From Pseudomonas sp. (GTDB lineage: Bacteria > Pseudomonadota > Gammaproteobacteria > Pseudomonadales > Pseudomonadaceae), in the NCBI GenBank assembly GCA_030699825.1, contig JAUYKV010000003.1, positions 1-41,828 on the forward strand: a stretch of 41,828 nt of DNA. The letters are read 5' to 3'. Position numbers and translations under genes: made by a program. The notes under the pieces were generated by a model that worked only from the letters and a program-made list of their open reading frames with translations, searched no databases and had not been told where the DNA came from. Shown one piece after another: positions 28,710 through 36,766 of the stretch. Position 1 is the stretch's first letter, and each line of letters opens with the position of its first letter.

Positions 28710-28737
28710 ATAATAGCGATTATCATTTGCAGGTCAA
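28710..28737 (-). promoter_or_regulatory. Fur-controlled promoter of prrF
   Basis: On the minus strand TTGACC (28737-28732), a 16-base spacer and TATTAT (28715-28710) form a strong sigma70 promoter. Bases 28730-28712 match the 19-base Fur consensus at 14 positions (core ATGATAATC) and cover the spacer, so Fur with iron should block transcription. Confidence 0.85.
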
Positions 28738-28781
28738 TCATTTTCGTCAAAATAATCCCAGTGTGTCGCCAGGCTCAGGAT

Positions 28782-28816
28782 AAAAAACAGCAAACCCGGC
28801 GCATGGCCGGGTTTGC
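28782..28816 (-). terminator. Intrinsic terminator of the cbpA-like gene
   Basis: Eleven-base perfect arms (28790-28800 and 28806-28816) with a five-base loop. A six-A run at 28782-28787 gives the U tract on the minus strand. It follows the cbpA-like stop codon by about 20 bases and separates it from prrF. Confidence 0.9.
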
Positions 28817-28838
28817 GAGTGCAGAGCGTGAGTTGCAG

Positions 28839-29636
28839 TCAGGCGGTGGCAGGCAGGCGCAGCTGGGTCACTTCCTTGTTCAGCAGGTCGATCCGCCGCG
28901 CCATGCTTTCTATCAGGCTGTGGGCAATCCGCGGGTTGCTCTGCATCAGGCTGAGGAACTGCTCCTTGGGGATCACCATCACCGTGCAAGGTTCGCTGGC
29001 CAGTACGGTGGCGCTGCGCTTCTCGCGGGTGAACACGGCCATGGCGCCGAAGATCTCGTCTTTCTGCACGTCACCGACCTTGTGCCCGTCGACATAGGCG
29101 GTGGCATGGCCCTCGATGATGATGAACACATGATCGGCGGCGTCGCCCTGATGAATCAACTCCTCGCCGGCGGCGAAGTGCTGAAAGCCGGTCGCGGGGC
29201 GGATTTCCGGTTGTTTGAGGCGCGCCAGGGCATCGGAGAGCAGGGCGGTGTGGCCGATCAGGTACTGGATGAACAGTTCCTGGCGCAGTTCGCTGACATA
29301 AATGTGCTTGAACACTTCGCTGCGTGAATAGGGGGTCAGGCTGAGCGGCTCTTCGCTGCTGTAGCGGCAGCTGGGCAGATCGATGCCCTGGCGCAGGCCG
29401 ACCAGGTCGCCTTCCTGTAGATAGAACAACGGGCGTCCGTCGACCAGGGCATGCAGCAAGCCATTCTCGATGATGAACAGCTGGTTCTCCGGCAGCTGTT
29501 GCGCCAGATCCTCGGCGCGCTCCACTTGCAGGGAGGCACCGCAGGGTGCCAGGCCTTCCAGTAACTGGGTGGGGATGCTTTGCAGTCGGTTGATCAGCTG
29601 GTCGGCGTAAGCCGGTTGCTCCCCGAGTAGATACAT
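28839..29636 (-). CDS. cbpA: CbpA-like cyclic-nucleotide-binding-domain protein
   Basis: A 265-residue protein. The first half (about 10-110) looks like a divergent cNMP-type beta barrel and the C-terminal half (about 140-250) is a clear cyclic-nucleotide-binding domain. P. aeruginosa CbpA, next to prrF, is a Vfr-controlled cAMP-binding protein found at a cell pole. In the phosphate-binding cassette the ribose-contacting Glu is missing (FGAMAVF instead of FGE), while the Arg is present (KRSATV), so nucleotide binding may be weak or altered. The start is supported by AAGGA ten bases upstream. It has no DNA-binding domain. Confidence 0.8.
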   Translation of the reverse strand: MYLLGEQPAYADQLINRLQSIPTQLLEGLAPCGASLQVERAEDLAQQLPENQLFIIENGLLHALVDGRPLFYLQEGDLVGLRQGIDLPSCRYSSEEPLSLTPYSRSEVFKHIYVSELRQELFIQYLIGHTALLSDALARLKQPEIRPATGFQHFAAGEELIHQGDAADHVFIIIEGHATAYVDGHKVGDVQKDEIFGAMAVFTREKRSATVLASEPCTVMVIPKEQFLSLMQSNPRIAHSLIESMARRIDLLNKEVTQLRLPATA

Positions 29637-29742
29637 GAGCGTAATTCCTTGAACTGGCTGGTCTGGCTGAAGCGCACGAACACCCCTGAGACAATAGGCG
29701 CTGCCAGGTGTCAGGTAAATCCTGGCGTGAAGAGGTTGTGAG

Positions 29743-30015
29743 CTAGCTCTTGTTGTGCGACGGGCACGCTTCGAGTTGACCGTTTAATTCGGCTTTGTGG
29801 GCGGGCGGCAACTCGCTCCAGTGCACATCGAGCAAGGCGCCCTCGATCGCGTAGAGCAAGACCTTGGAGGCGCGAAAACCGCGCGCCCGTACGGCGCGGT
29901 AGGCATCGACCGCCCCCAATCTGCGCAGGTCGTTGGCGCTGTGAATGCCGACGGCATGTAGCCATTGGGCCGAGGTCTTGCCCAGGTTCTTCAAGTGTTG
30001 CAACTCGTCATTCAT
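29743..30015 (-). CDS. TfoX C-terminal-domain protein
   Basis: A 90-residue protein equal to the C-terminal domain of TfoX/Sxy, with LKNLGKTSAQWLHAVGI and the helix-hairpin-helix-like DLRRLGAVDAYRAVRARG. The start at 30015 has AAGGAGG upstream; the frame extends twelve codons further without a site. Full TfoX proteins regulate competence genes together with CRP. A one-domain form cannot be assumed to do so. It follows the methyltransferase gene by about 40 bases on the same strand and may be co-transcribed. Confidence 0.82.
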   Translation of the reverse strand: MNDELQHLKNLGKTSAQWLHAVGIHSANDLRRLGAVDAYRAVRARGFRASKVLLYAIEGALLDVHWSELPPAHKAELNGQLEACPSHNKS

Positions 30016-30055
30016 CCAGCCTCCTTGCGCTGTCTGCGAATAGTCGAACAAACAC

Positions 30056-30805
30056 TCAGTGCGCGCTGCCTACCAACAAGTGTAGTGGCCAGCGCACAAG
30101 ACGTGGCTTTTTGCTATCGCCCCAGGCTTCGAGTAGTACAGGCTCCAGTTCGCTGACCGGGTCGCGGCCCTGTTGGCGCTCCCAGTGCTGTACGGCCGAC
30201 CAGGTGCGCAGATAGCCGGTAAGCTGGGTGAAATTCCAGTGTGCCTCGATGGCAAACGCTGGGGATTCGAGACGCGGGAAGGGCATCTGGATATCACGGT
30301 AGCCGGCGTCGACACTGGCGCGTCCGGGCGGCCAATAGCCCTCCAGCGTGTCCCGGTAGAAGGTGTCGATCAGTTCATCCAAGGGGCTGTTTATGCGCAT
30401 CAGGCCGTAACACCAGGCGCTGAAAAGGCCACCGGGCTTGAGCAGCCGGGTGACTTCGGCGAAGAAAGCCGGGGTGGCGAACCAGTGCAGGGCCTGGGCG
30501 ACCACGATCAGGTCGAGGCTGGCGCTGGCCAGGGGTTGTGCTTCGGCGTTGGCCGCGAACAGGTTGATGCCGGCTGACGTTTCGGCGGCACGCAGTTGCT
30601 CGATGCTGGCATCGCAGGCCAGTACCTGGGTGAAGTGCTGGCGCAAGGGCAGGCTGGCCTGGCCATTACCGCAGGCGATGTCCAGGGCGCGTTGTCGTTC
30701 GGCGCAGTGGCTGGCCAGCCAGTCGAACAGGGCCGCCGGGTACTGTGGGCGGAAACTGGCGTAGGCACCGGCACGGGCGCCGAACAGCCGGGCGATCTCG
30801 CTCAT
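30056..30805 (-). CDS. Class I SAM-dependent methyltransferase
   Basis: A 249-residue Rossmann-fold methyltransferase. SAM motif I is LDIACGNGQAS near residue 41. LACDAS follows as the acidic strand end, and LDLIVVAQALHWF and LLKPGGLFSAW are motifs II and III. It belongs to the Methyltransf_11/UbiE-like group; the substrate is unknown. The start lies two bases after the stop of the pentapeptide gene, so the two are one operon. No membrane segment or signal is present. Confidence 0.88.
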   Translation of the reverse strand: MSEIARLFGARAGAYASFRPQYPAALFDWLASHCAERQRALDIACGNGQASLPLRQHFTQVLACDASIEQLRAAETSAGINLFAANAEAQPLASASLDLIVVAQALHWFATPAFFAEVTRLLKPGGLFSAWCYGLMRINSPLDELIDTFYRDTLEGYWPPGRASVDAGYRDIQMPFPRLESPAFAIEAHWNFTQLTGYLRTWSAVQHWERQQGRDPVSELEPVLLEAWGDSKKPRLVRWPLHLLVGSAH

Positions 30806-30807
30806 GA

Positions 30808-31152
30808 CTAGCGCGTGCGGTAGCGCAGGCGCGTGCCAAAATTAACCGACATGAGTATCTCGTCGGCGCTCAGGTCTGCGGGGAAGTAAGCGCCGGAAAT
30901 CTGCGCATGGGCCAGGCTGGCACCTTCAAGCAGTGCCTCGCGCAGATCGAGCCCGCGTAGATCCGTGCCGCGAAAATAGGCGCCGCTGAAATTGATGTGC
31001 CTGGCGTCGATAGCGCGCAAGTCGAGACCGCGAAAGTCGCCATTGCACAGGTCTACTTCTCCGTCCTTGGGCCTATGGGCGTTGAAGCCGGCAATGTCTT
31101 CATTGTGCAGCAGGTGGTAGAGCGGGCTATCAAGCTGGCAGGGCTGACTCAT
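30808..31152 (-). CDS. Pentapeptide-repeat protein
   Basis: A 114-residue protein whose middle (about 33-85) is built of A(D/N)LxX-type pentapeptides: FRGLDLRAIDARHINFSGAY followed by FRGTDLRGLDLREALLEGA. These fold into a square helix. Some long members (Qnr, MfpA) mimic DNA and protect gyrase; this one is too short to claim that. It is followed directly by the methyltransferase gene. A hairpin (GGCGGGA / TCCCGCC) lies in its upstream region. Confidence 0.85.
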   Translation of the reverse strand: MSQPCQLDSPLYHLLHNEDIAGFNAHRPKDGEVDLCNGDFRGLDLRAIDARHINFSGAYFRGTDLRGLDLREALLEGASLAHAQISGAYFPADLSADEILMSVNFGTRLRYRTR

Positions 31153-31225
31153 GGGCGGGACTTCCGTTGTGGGTTTCCCGCCAGTATAGAAGCCGCGGCG
31201 CGCTTTGCTTGTCGCGGCTGTACGC

Positions 31226-32788
31226 TTAGAGGCCTGGCAGGTGCTGACGAATGCGCGCGATCAGGCTGTCCAGGCTGGCACTCTCATGGGTGTCGACCCG
31301 CGTACTGATGACCAGCTCGTCCTGGGAGAGTGCTTCGCGGCTGGCTTGCTGGGCCTTGATCACCTCCATGGTCGCGTCGGAGGGGTCCTGTGCCCTGTCC
31401 TGGCGCAGTGCCAGCCAGCTGGCGATCACGGCGTCGGGGGCGTGGCAGTCGAGAATCAGGAAGGGAACACCGGTGTCTTCGGCAATCTGGCAGGCTGCCT
31501 GACGCTGCGCCTGTTTGAGGTAGGTGGCATCGATCACCACCGGGAAACCGGCATGCAGCGCGGCGTCGGCCAGTTGATGCAGGCGTTGGTAAGTGGCCGC
31601 GCTGGCATCCTGGTTGTAGATGCCGGCACTCAATTGGTCATTGTCGGTGCTGTTCTGTTCGCCGAACAGACGTTTGCGCTCGACATCCGAACGCAGGCGA
31701 ATGGCCCCCAGGGCTTCGACCAGGCGCATGGCGACGTGGCTCTTGCCGACGGCGGAAACCCCGTGGGTGATGGCCAGCAAGCGCGACGGGATAGCGCTGT
31801 AGCTCTCGGCCAGCACGGCATAGCGGCGGTATTGGCGCAGGATCACGGCGCGCTGAACCGCATCTGCTTCCTGACCGAGGCGGAACAGGCTGACTTTGCC
31901 GCGCACCATGGCGCGGTAGGCCTTGTAGAAGTTCAGCAATTCCAGTGCGGCGTAGTCGCCGGTGCGTTCCAGCCAGGCGCTGACAAAACGGCGGGAGAAG
32001 GGCTTGAGGCCACGGTCTTCCAGGTCCATGGCGAGGAAGGCGGCGTCCGAGGCGATGTCGATCAGGCGGAAGGGTTCGTTGAATTCGATGCAGTCGAACA
32101 GCACGACCCGACCGTCGAGCTGGGTGACGTTGCCCAGATGAATATCGCCATGGCATTCGCGGATGAAGCCTTCGGCCTTGCGCCGGGCCAGTAGTGGCTC
32201 GAGCCGTTCGAAACTGCTTTCAGCCCAGGCTTGCAGGGCATCGAGTTGCTGCAGGTCGGCCTTGTCCGAGAGCATCGCGCGGATCTGCTCGAAATTCTGC
32301 CTGACCGGCGCCATGACCGCTTGCTCTGAGCCCAGTTCATGGGCCTGGGGTACCCGCGGCGCATCGAGGTGGAACTGGGCAATTTGCTCGGCCAGGGCGT
32401 CGATATGCGCTTCGCTCAACTCGCCGCGCGCCTGCACTTCGGCGAGCAACTGATCCTGAGGGAACTGACGCATTTTCAGGGCGTACTCGATGACCGGACC
32501 CTCGCCGCCCAGTTGCGGTGCTTCGGCGCTACCGCCGATTGGCAATACTTCCAGGTACAGGCCTTGAGTGAGGCGCTGGTTGAGGCGCAACTCTTCCTGG
32601 CAGAAGTGTTGGCGAGCGTTCAGTTCGGAGAAATCTAGGAAGCCGAAATTCACCGGCTTCTTGATCTTGTAGGCATAGGGGCCGGTCAACACTACCCAGG
32701 AGATATGCGTCTCGATGACCTGGAAAGCCTCTACCGGATGGGGATATAGGGCCGGGTTCTGCAGGGCGGCAATCAGGGCTTGGCTCAC
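31226..32788 (-). CDS. Bifunctional APH-like kinase / P-loop ATPase
   Basis: A 520-residue two-domain protein. The N-terminal half is an aminoglycoside-phosphotransferase fold with ECHGDIHLGNV (catalytic Brenner motif) and LFDCIEFNEPFRLIDI (metal-binding Asp). The C-terminal half is a P-loop kinase-like ATPase with Walker A GVSAVGKS. Such fusions are widespread and uncharacterised; drug resistance should not be assumed. I take GTG 32788 as start because AAGGA lies six bases upstream and the protein then begins VSQALIAALQNP. An ATG 13 codons earlier has no ribosome binding site. It is divergent from mrcB. Confidence 0.85.
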   Translation of the reverse strand: MSQALIAALQNPALYPHPVEAFQVIETHISWVVLTGPYAYKIKKPVNFGFLDFSELNARQHFCQEELRLNQRLTQGLYLEVLPIGGSAEAPQLGGEGPVIEYALKMRQFPQDQLLAEVQARGELSEAHIDALAEQIAQFHLDAPRVPQAHELGSEQAVMAPVRQNFEQIRAMLSDKADLQQLDALQAWAESSFERLEPLLARRKAEGFIRECHGDIHLGNVTQLDGRVVLFDCIEFNEPFRLIDIASDAAFLAMDLEDRGLKPFSRRFVSAWLERTGDYAALELLNFYKAYRAMVRGKVSLFRLGQEADAVQRAVILRQYRRYAVLAESYSAIPSRLLAITHGVSAVGKSHVAMRLVEALGAIRLRSDVERKRLFGEQNSTDNDQLSAGIYNQDASAATYQRLHQLADAALHAGFPVVIDATYLKQAQRQAACQIAEDTGVPFLILDCHAPDAVIASWLALRQDRAQDPSDATMEVIKAQQASREALSQDELVISTRVDTHESASLDSLIARIRQHLPGL

Positions 32789-32891
32789 GGGCGATCCTTG
32801 GCTTTCAAACAAATAAGAGAGCGGCATTATGGCCGCTGAGAGCCGCTGTGCAAACCGCCGGGCTGCGCCTGCTTGTCCTGGGCAAAGTGCG

Positions 32892-32897
32892 TATAAT
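32892..32897 (+). promoter_or_regulatory. -10 box immediately before mrcB
   Basis: A perfect TATAAT ends nine bases before the mrcB ATG (32906). A start about seven bases downstream would give an mRNA with almost no leader. The -35 region at 17-base spacing (CTGCTT) is weak. No Shine-Dalgarno sequence precedes the ATG, which agrees with a leaderless transcript. Confidence 0.55.
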
Positions 32898-32905
32898 GTC
32901 GCGCC

Positions 32906-35224
32906 ATGACTCGTACCCGATCTCCTCGTTCTCGTTCAAAGCGCCGCTCGCGGGGCATGCGCCCCTGGTTGGGCTGGGCTATCAAGCTCGGCCTGGTCGG
33001 TTTGGTGGTGTTCGCCGCCTTTGCGGTTTACCTCGATGCAGTGGTGCAGGAGAAGTTCTCCGGCAAGCGCTGGACCGTGCCCGCCAAGGTCTATGCCCGG
33101 CCTTTGGAGCTGTTCGTCGGGCAGAAACTGACCAAGAGTGATTTTCTCCAGGAGCTGGATGCCCTCGGTTATCGCCGGGAGAGTGCGGCCGATGGCCCGG
33201 GCGCCGTGTCGGTAGCCGGCAATAACCTCGAGCTGCACACGCGCGGCTTTCAGTTCTATGAAAGTCGTGAGCCGTCACAGCGTGTGCGTGTGCGCTTTTC
33301 CGGCGATTACGTCGCCGGCCTGAGTCAGGCCAATGGCAGCAGTCTGGCCGTGGCTCGGCTGGAACCGATGCTGATTGGCGGTTTGTACCCGGCGCACCAG
33401 GAAGACCGCTTGCTGATCAAGCTGGAACAGGTGCCGCCCTATCTGGTGGAAACCCTGGTGGCGATCGAGGACCGCGAGTTCTTCAATCATTTCGGCGTGT
33501 CGCCCAAGTCGATCGCCCGCGCCGTCTGGGTCAACGCCACGGCCGGGCAGGTTGTCCAGGGGGGCAGCACTCTGACCCAGCAGCTGGTGAAGAATTTCTA
33601 CCTGACCAACGAGCGCAGCCTGATCCGCAAGGCCACCGAGGCCATGATGGCGGTGCTGCTCGAACTGCATTACGACAAGCAGGATATTCTCGAGGCCTAC
33701 CTCAACGAGGTGTTCCTGGGTCAGGACGGCCGGCGCGCGGTGCATGGTTTCGGGCTGGCCAGCCAGTACTTCTTCAGTCAGCCGCTGTCCGAGTTGAAAC
33801 TCGAACAGGTGGCTTTGCTGGTCGGTATGGTCAAGGGCCCCACCTATTACAACCCGCGGCGCAATCCCGAACGCGCCCTGGCACGGCGTAATCTGATCCT
33901 CGATGTGCTGGTCGAGCAGGGCGTGGTCACGCTCGAGGAGGCCACGGCGGCCAAGCAGAAGCCGCTCGGTGTGACCCAGCGCGGCAGCATGGCCGATAGC
34001 TCGTTCCCGGCGTTCCTCGATCTGGTCAAGCGCCAGTTGCGTGAGGATTACCGCGAAGAGGATTTGACCGAAGAAGGCCTGCGCATCTTCACCAGCTTCG
34101 ATCCGATTCTCCAGCTCAAGGCTGAAAGTGCCCTGGCCGACACGCTGAAACGCCTGTCCGGCCGCAAGGGGGTGGATCAGGTTGAGGCCGGAATGGTCGT
34201 GACCAACCCGGAAACCGGCGAAGTACAGGTGCTTATAGGTAGTCGCCAGCCAGGTTATGCCGGCTTCAACCGCGCCCTGGATGCCGTCAGGCCGATCGGC
34301 TCCCTGATCAAACCGGCGATCTACCTGGCCGCCCTGGAGCGTCCGAGTCAGTACACCTTGACCAGTTTGCTGGAGGATCAGCCCTTCTCGATCAAGGGGC
34401 AGGATGGCCAGGTCTGGAGCCCGCAAAACTATGATCGCAAGGCCCATGGCACCGTTTACCTGTACCAGGGGCTGGCCAATTCCTACAACCTGTCCAGTGC
34501 CAAGCTGGGGCTGGAACTGGGTGTGCCAAATGTACTCAAAACTCTTGAGCGTCTGGGCGTTACGCGTAAATGGCCGGCTTACCCGTCGATGTTGCTGGGG
34601 GCTGGCGCGCTGACTCCGATGGAGGTGGCGGATATGTATCAGACCATGGCCAACGGCGGTTTCAATACACCCTTGCGCGGTATTCGTAGCGTGTTGACTG
34701 CCGAGGGTGAGCCGCTCAAACGCTACCCCTACCAGATTCAGCAGCGTTTCGATGCCGGGGCGATCTACCTGCTGCAAAATGCCATGCAGCGCACCATGCG
34801 CGAGGGCACCGGGCGTTCGGTTTACAGCCGCCTGCCCAGCTCCCTGGCTGTGGCCGGCAAGACCGGCACCAGTAATGATTCACGGGACAGCTGGTTCGCC
34901 GGTTTCAGTCAGGATCTGCTGGCGGTGGTCTGGCTCGGCCGCGACGACAATGGCCCTACGCCGTTGACTGGCGCAAGCGGCGCCCTGCAGGTCTGGACGG
35001 ATTTCATGGTCAAGGCTGATCCGCTGCCGCTGGATATGCCGCTGCCGGATAACGTTGTCCAGGCCTGGGTGAATGCCGCTAACGGCCAGGGCTCTGACCC
35101 GAGCTGCCCGAATGCCGTGCAGATGCCGTATATTCGCGGCAGTGAGCCTGTCCCCGGTCAGGCCTGTGGTATTCAGGCACCGGTCGATTCGGTGATGGAT
35201 TGGGTTCGTGGTTGGTTGGATTAA
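32906..35224 (+). CDS. mrcB: Penicillin-binding protein 1B (glycosyltransferase/transpeptidase)
   Basis: A 772-residue class A PBP that polymerises and cross-links peptidoglycan. A basic cytoplasmic tail is followed by one membrane helix (about 24-46), then a UB2H-like regulatory domain (about 70-140). The GT51 glycosyltransferase has Glu188 in EDREFFNHFG and QGGSTLTQQLVKNF. The transpeptidase has Ser466-x-x-Lys469 (GSLIKP), Ser526-Tyr-Asn528 (SYNLSS) and KTGT from 652. Length is normal for PBP1b. The next gene, 16 bases on, encodes a TPR lipoprotein that probably activates it. Also called ponB in P. aeruginosa. Confidence 0.95.
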   Translation: MTRTRSPRSRSKRRSRGMRPWLGWAIKLGLVGLVVFAAFAVYLDAVVQEKFSGKRWTVPAKVYARPLELFVGQKLTKSDFLQELDALGYRRESAADGPGAVSVAGNNLELHTRGFQFYESREPSQRVRVRFSGDYVAGLSQANGSSLAVARLEPMLIGGLYPAHQEDRLLIKLEQVPPYLVETLVAIEDREFFNHFGVSPKSIARAVWVNATAGQVVQGGSTLTQQLVKNFYLTNERSLIRKATEAMMAVLLELHYDKQDILEAYLNEVFLGQDGRRAVHGFGLASQYFFSQPLSELKLEQVALLVGMVKGPTYYNPRRNPERALARRNLILDVLVEQGVVTLEEATAAKQKPLGVTQRGSMADSSFPAFLDLVKRQLREDYREEDLTEEGLRIFTSFDPILQLKAESALADTLKRLSGRKGVDQVEAGMVVTNPETGEVQVLIGSRQPGYAGFNRALDAVRPIGSLIKPAIYLAALERPSQYTLTSLLEDQPFSIKGQDGQVWSPQNYDRKAHGTVYLYQGLANSYNLSSAKLGLELGVPNVLKTLERLGVTRKWPAYPSMLLGAGALTPMEVADMYQTMANGGFNTPLRGIRSVLTAEGEPLKRYPYQIQQRFDAGAIYLLQNAMQRTMREGTGRSVYSRLPSSLAVAGKTGTSNDSRDSWFAGFSQDLLAVVWLGRDDNGPTPLTGASGALQVWTDFMVKADPLPLDMPLPDNVVQAWVNAANGQGSDPSCPNAVQMPYIRGSEPVPGQACGIQAPVDSVMDWVRGWLD

Positions 35225-35240
35225 GTGAAGAGGGTATGAA

Positions 35241-35963
35241 GTGATCAAGTGGTTGATTCCTGCTTTAACCGCCTCGGTAGTGCTGGGCGGTTGTGCCAGT
35301 GTGCCGCGCGGCTCCATCCCCGTTGTCGATTCCAGTTCGTCGGTCTATGGCCAGCAGCAAGCCGATTCAGCTGGTGACGGTCGTTCGAGCGTCCAGCCGC
35401 CGCAGAGCGAGCCGGAGGATTCCGGTGTGGTGGTAATGGTGCCCGGGGCCGGCGGTAGTTCGGCGCCGATTCAGGCGTTTCCGGCGCCAGGCTCGCCGAT
35501 TGGCGGTGCAGCGGATAGCGAGCCTTTCAGCACAGCCCCCGTCATCAGCGAGCCTGCGGGCGGGGGCAGTTCCAGCGTGCCGCCGCCTTCGACGCCGAGC
35601 GGCATACCGAGTTCCGGCGGTTTGGCCGCCGACGAGCAGTTGGACGGTCCCGTGCTGGCATTGCTCACCACGGCCCAGCAACAGCAAGGTAGCGGTGACC
35701 TGAATGGTGCCGCGTCCAGCCTGGAGCGTGCCCAGCGCATTGCCCCGCGCGAGCCGCAAGTGCTCTATCGTCTGGCGGAAGTGCGCTTGGCCCAAGGTGA
35801 CGCGGCGCAGGCCGAACAGTTCGCTCGTCGCGGTCTGAGCTATGCCAGTGGTCGTCCGGCGTTGCAGGCCAGCTTATGGAACCTGATTGCCCAGGCACGT
35901 GAGCGTCAGGGCGATTCGGCTGGTGCGGCGCAGGCGCGTGAGCGGGCCAAGGTCAGTCTCTGA
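35241..35963 (+). CDS. lpoP: TPR outer-membrane lipoprotein, probable PBP1b activator LpoP
   Basis: A 240-residue lipoprotein: signal peptide with lipobox LGGC (Cys18), a long Ser/Pro/Gly-rich flexible linker (about 25-130) and a C-terminal tetratricopeptide-repeat domain (about 135-240). LpoP of P. aeruginosa is a TPR lipoprotein needed for PBP1b activity and unrelated to E. coli LpoB. This gene has the same build and follows mrcB directly, so I call it LpoP. The long linker would let an outer-membrane anchor reach the UB2H domain. The start is GTG 35241 with AGAGGG upstream. Its stop overlaps the next start by one base. Confidence 0.78.
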   Translation: MIKWLIPALTASVVLGGCASVPRGSIPVVDSSSSVYGQQQADSAGDGRSSVQPPQSEPEDSGVVVMVPGAGGSSAPIQAFPAPGSPIGGAADSEPFSTAPVISEPAGGGSSSVPPPSTPSGIPSSGGLAADEQLDGPVLALLTTAQQQQGSGDLNGAASSLERAQRIAPREPQVLYRLAEVRLAQGDAAQAEQFARRGLSYASGRPALQASLWNLIAQARERQGDSAGAAQARERAKVSL

Positions 35964-36292
35964 TGGACGCTCGTGTGCCGGCAATTGCACAACAGCTGTT
36001 GCTGATCGAGCGTGAGTTGCGCCTGCAAGGCTGGTGGGACGAGCAGGCACCGAGCGATCAGGCGCTGGCCAGTCAGCAACCTTTTTGCGTCGATACGCTG
36101 TCCTTCGAGCAATGGTTGCAGTGGATTTTTCTGCCACGCATGAAAGACCTGCTCGAGAGCGGTGCCGCGCTGCCCGAGGCGTGCGGTATTCAGCCAATGG
36201 CTGAGCAGGTCTATGGTGCGCGCAGCGAACAGGCACGGGCGCTGATCAGGTTGCTGGGCGAGTTCGATCAACTGATTTGTGGTGCGGCCTGA
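35963..36292 (+). CDS. DUF446 (YqcC) family protein
   Basis: A 109-residue soluble helical protein of the YqcC/DUF446 family. Typical features are LRLQGWWDEQAPS near residue 20, QPFCVDTLSFEQWLQWIFLPRM in the middle, and an end region rich in leucine. In E. coli yqcC sits beside truC (tRNA pseudouridine synthase C); here it ends the mrcB-lpoP operon, joined by a TGATG overlap. Function unknown. Confidence 0.88.
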   Translation: MDARVPAIAQQLLLIERELRLQGWWDEQAPSDQALASQQPFCVDTLSFEQWLQWIFLPRMKDLLESGAALPEACGIQPMAEQVYGARSEQARALIRLLGEFDQLICGAA

Positions 36293-36331
36293 GGCCGCAT
36301 CCGGTTCAACGCTTTGCCCGCGCGGGGCTGA

Positions 36332-36766
36332 TTACTTGCAGTTCTCGCCAATCGCCTGCTTGGCTTCGCTGATGCGCTGCTGACGCTCCTCCTCGTTCAG
36401 GCGGCGTACTTCGCCGTCGACTTCCACACGCACGCGCGGGTTGTTTTCCAGCTGGGCCAGATTGGTACGCACGGTTTGGCAGTATTTCCTGCGTTCTGCT
36501 TCCTGGGTCGCGATTTGCTGCTTCACTTTTTCATCGATAGCGGCTTGCTCCGGGTCGGCAATGCTCTCGACAGTCGGTGCCGCTGCCGGCGCGGCAGCCT
36601 TTGGTGGCGGTGCTGCGGTATTGATGGTGGTGGCTTGCTGGCCTTGCGGCGGCTGCGCGCCAAAGTGAGTGACCCCTTGTGCGTCGACCCATTTGTATAC
36701 CTGGCTGGCCATGGCGCTTGCGCTCAGGGCGAGCAGCAAGCTGCTGGTGAGGATCATACGGCGCAT
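36332..36766 (-). CDS. DUF4124 exported protein
   Basis: A 144-residue exported protein. A signal peptide (1-20, ending SAMA) is followed by the DUF4124 motif VYKWVDAQGVTHFGAQPP, an Ala/Pro-rich linker, then a charged helical part with two cysteines (RKYCQ and ENCK) that could form a disulfide. It is periplasmic or cell-surface; function unknown. It is convergent with the DUF446 gene, and the gap of 40 bases shows no strong terminator. Confidence 0.85.
   Translation of the reverse strand: MRRMILTSSLLLALSASAMASQVYKWVDAQGVTHFGAQPPQGQQATTINTAAPPPKAAAPAAAPTVESIADPEQAAIDEKVKQQIATQEAERRKYCQTVRTNLAQLENNPRVRVEVDGEVRRLNEEERQQRISEAKQAIGENCK

Noticed and set aside
31226..32788. Aminoglycoside resistance gene
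   Set aside because: The APH-like motif belongs to a common housekeeping fusion with a P-loop domain in core-genome context; the family is not a known resistance determinant.
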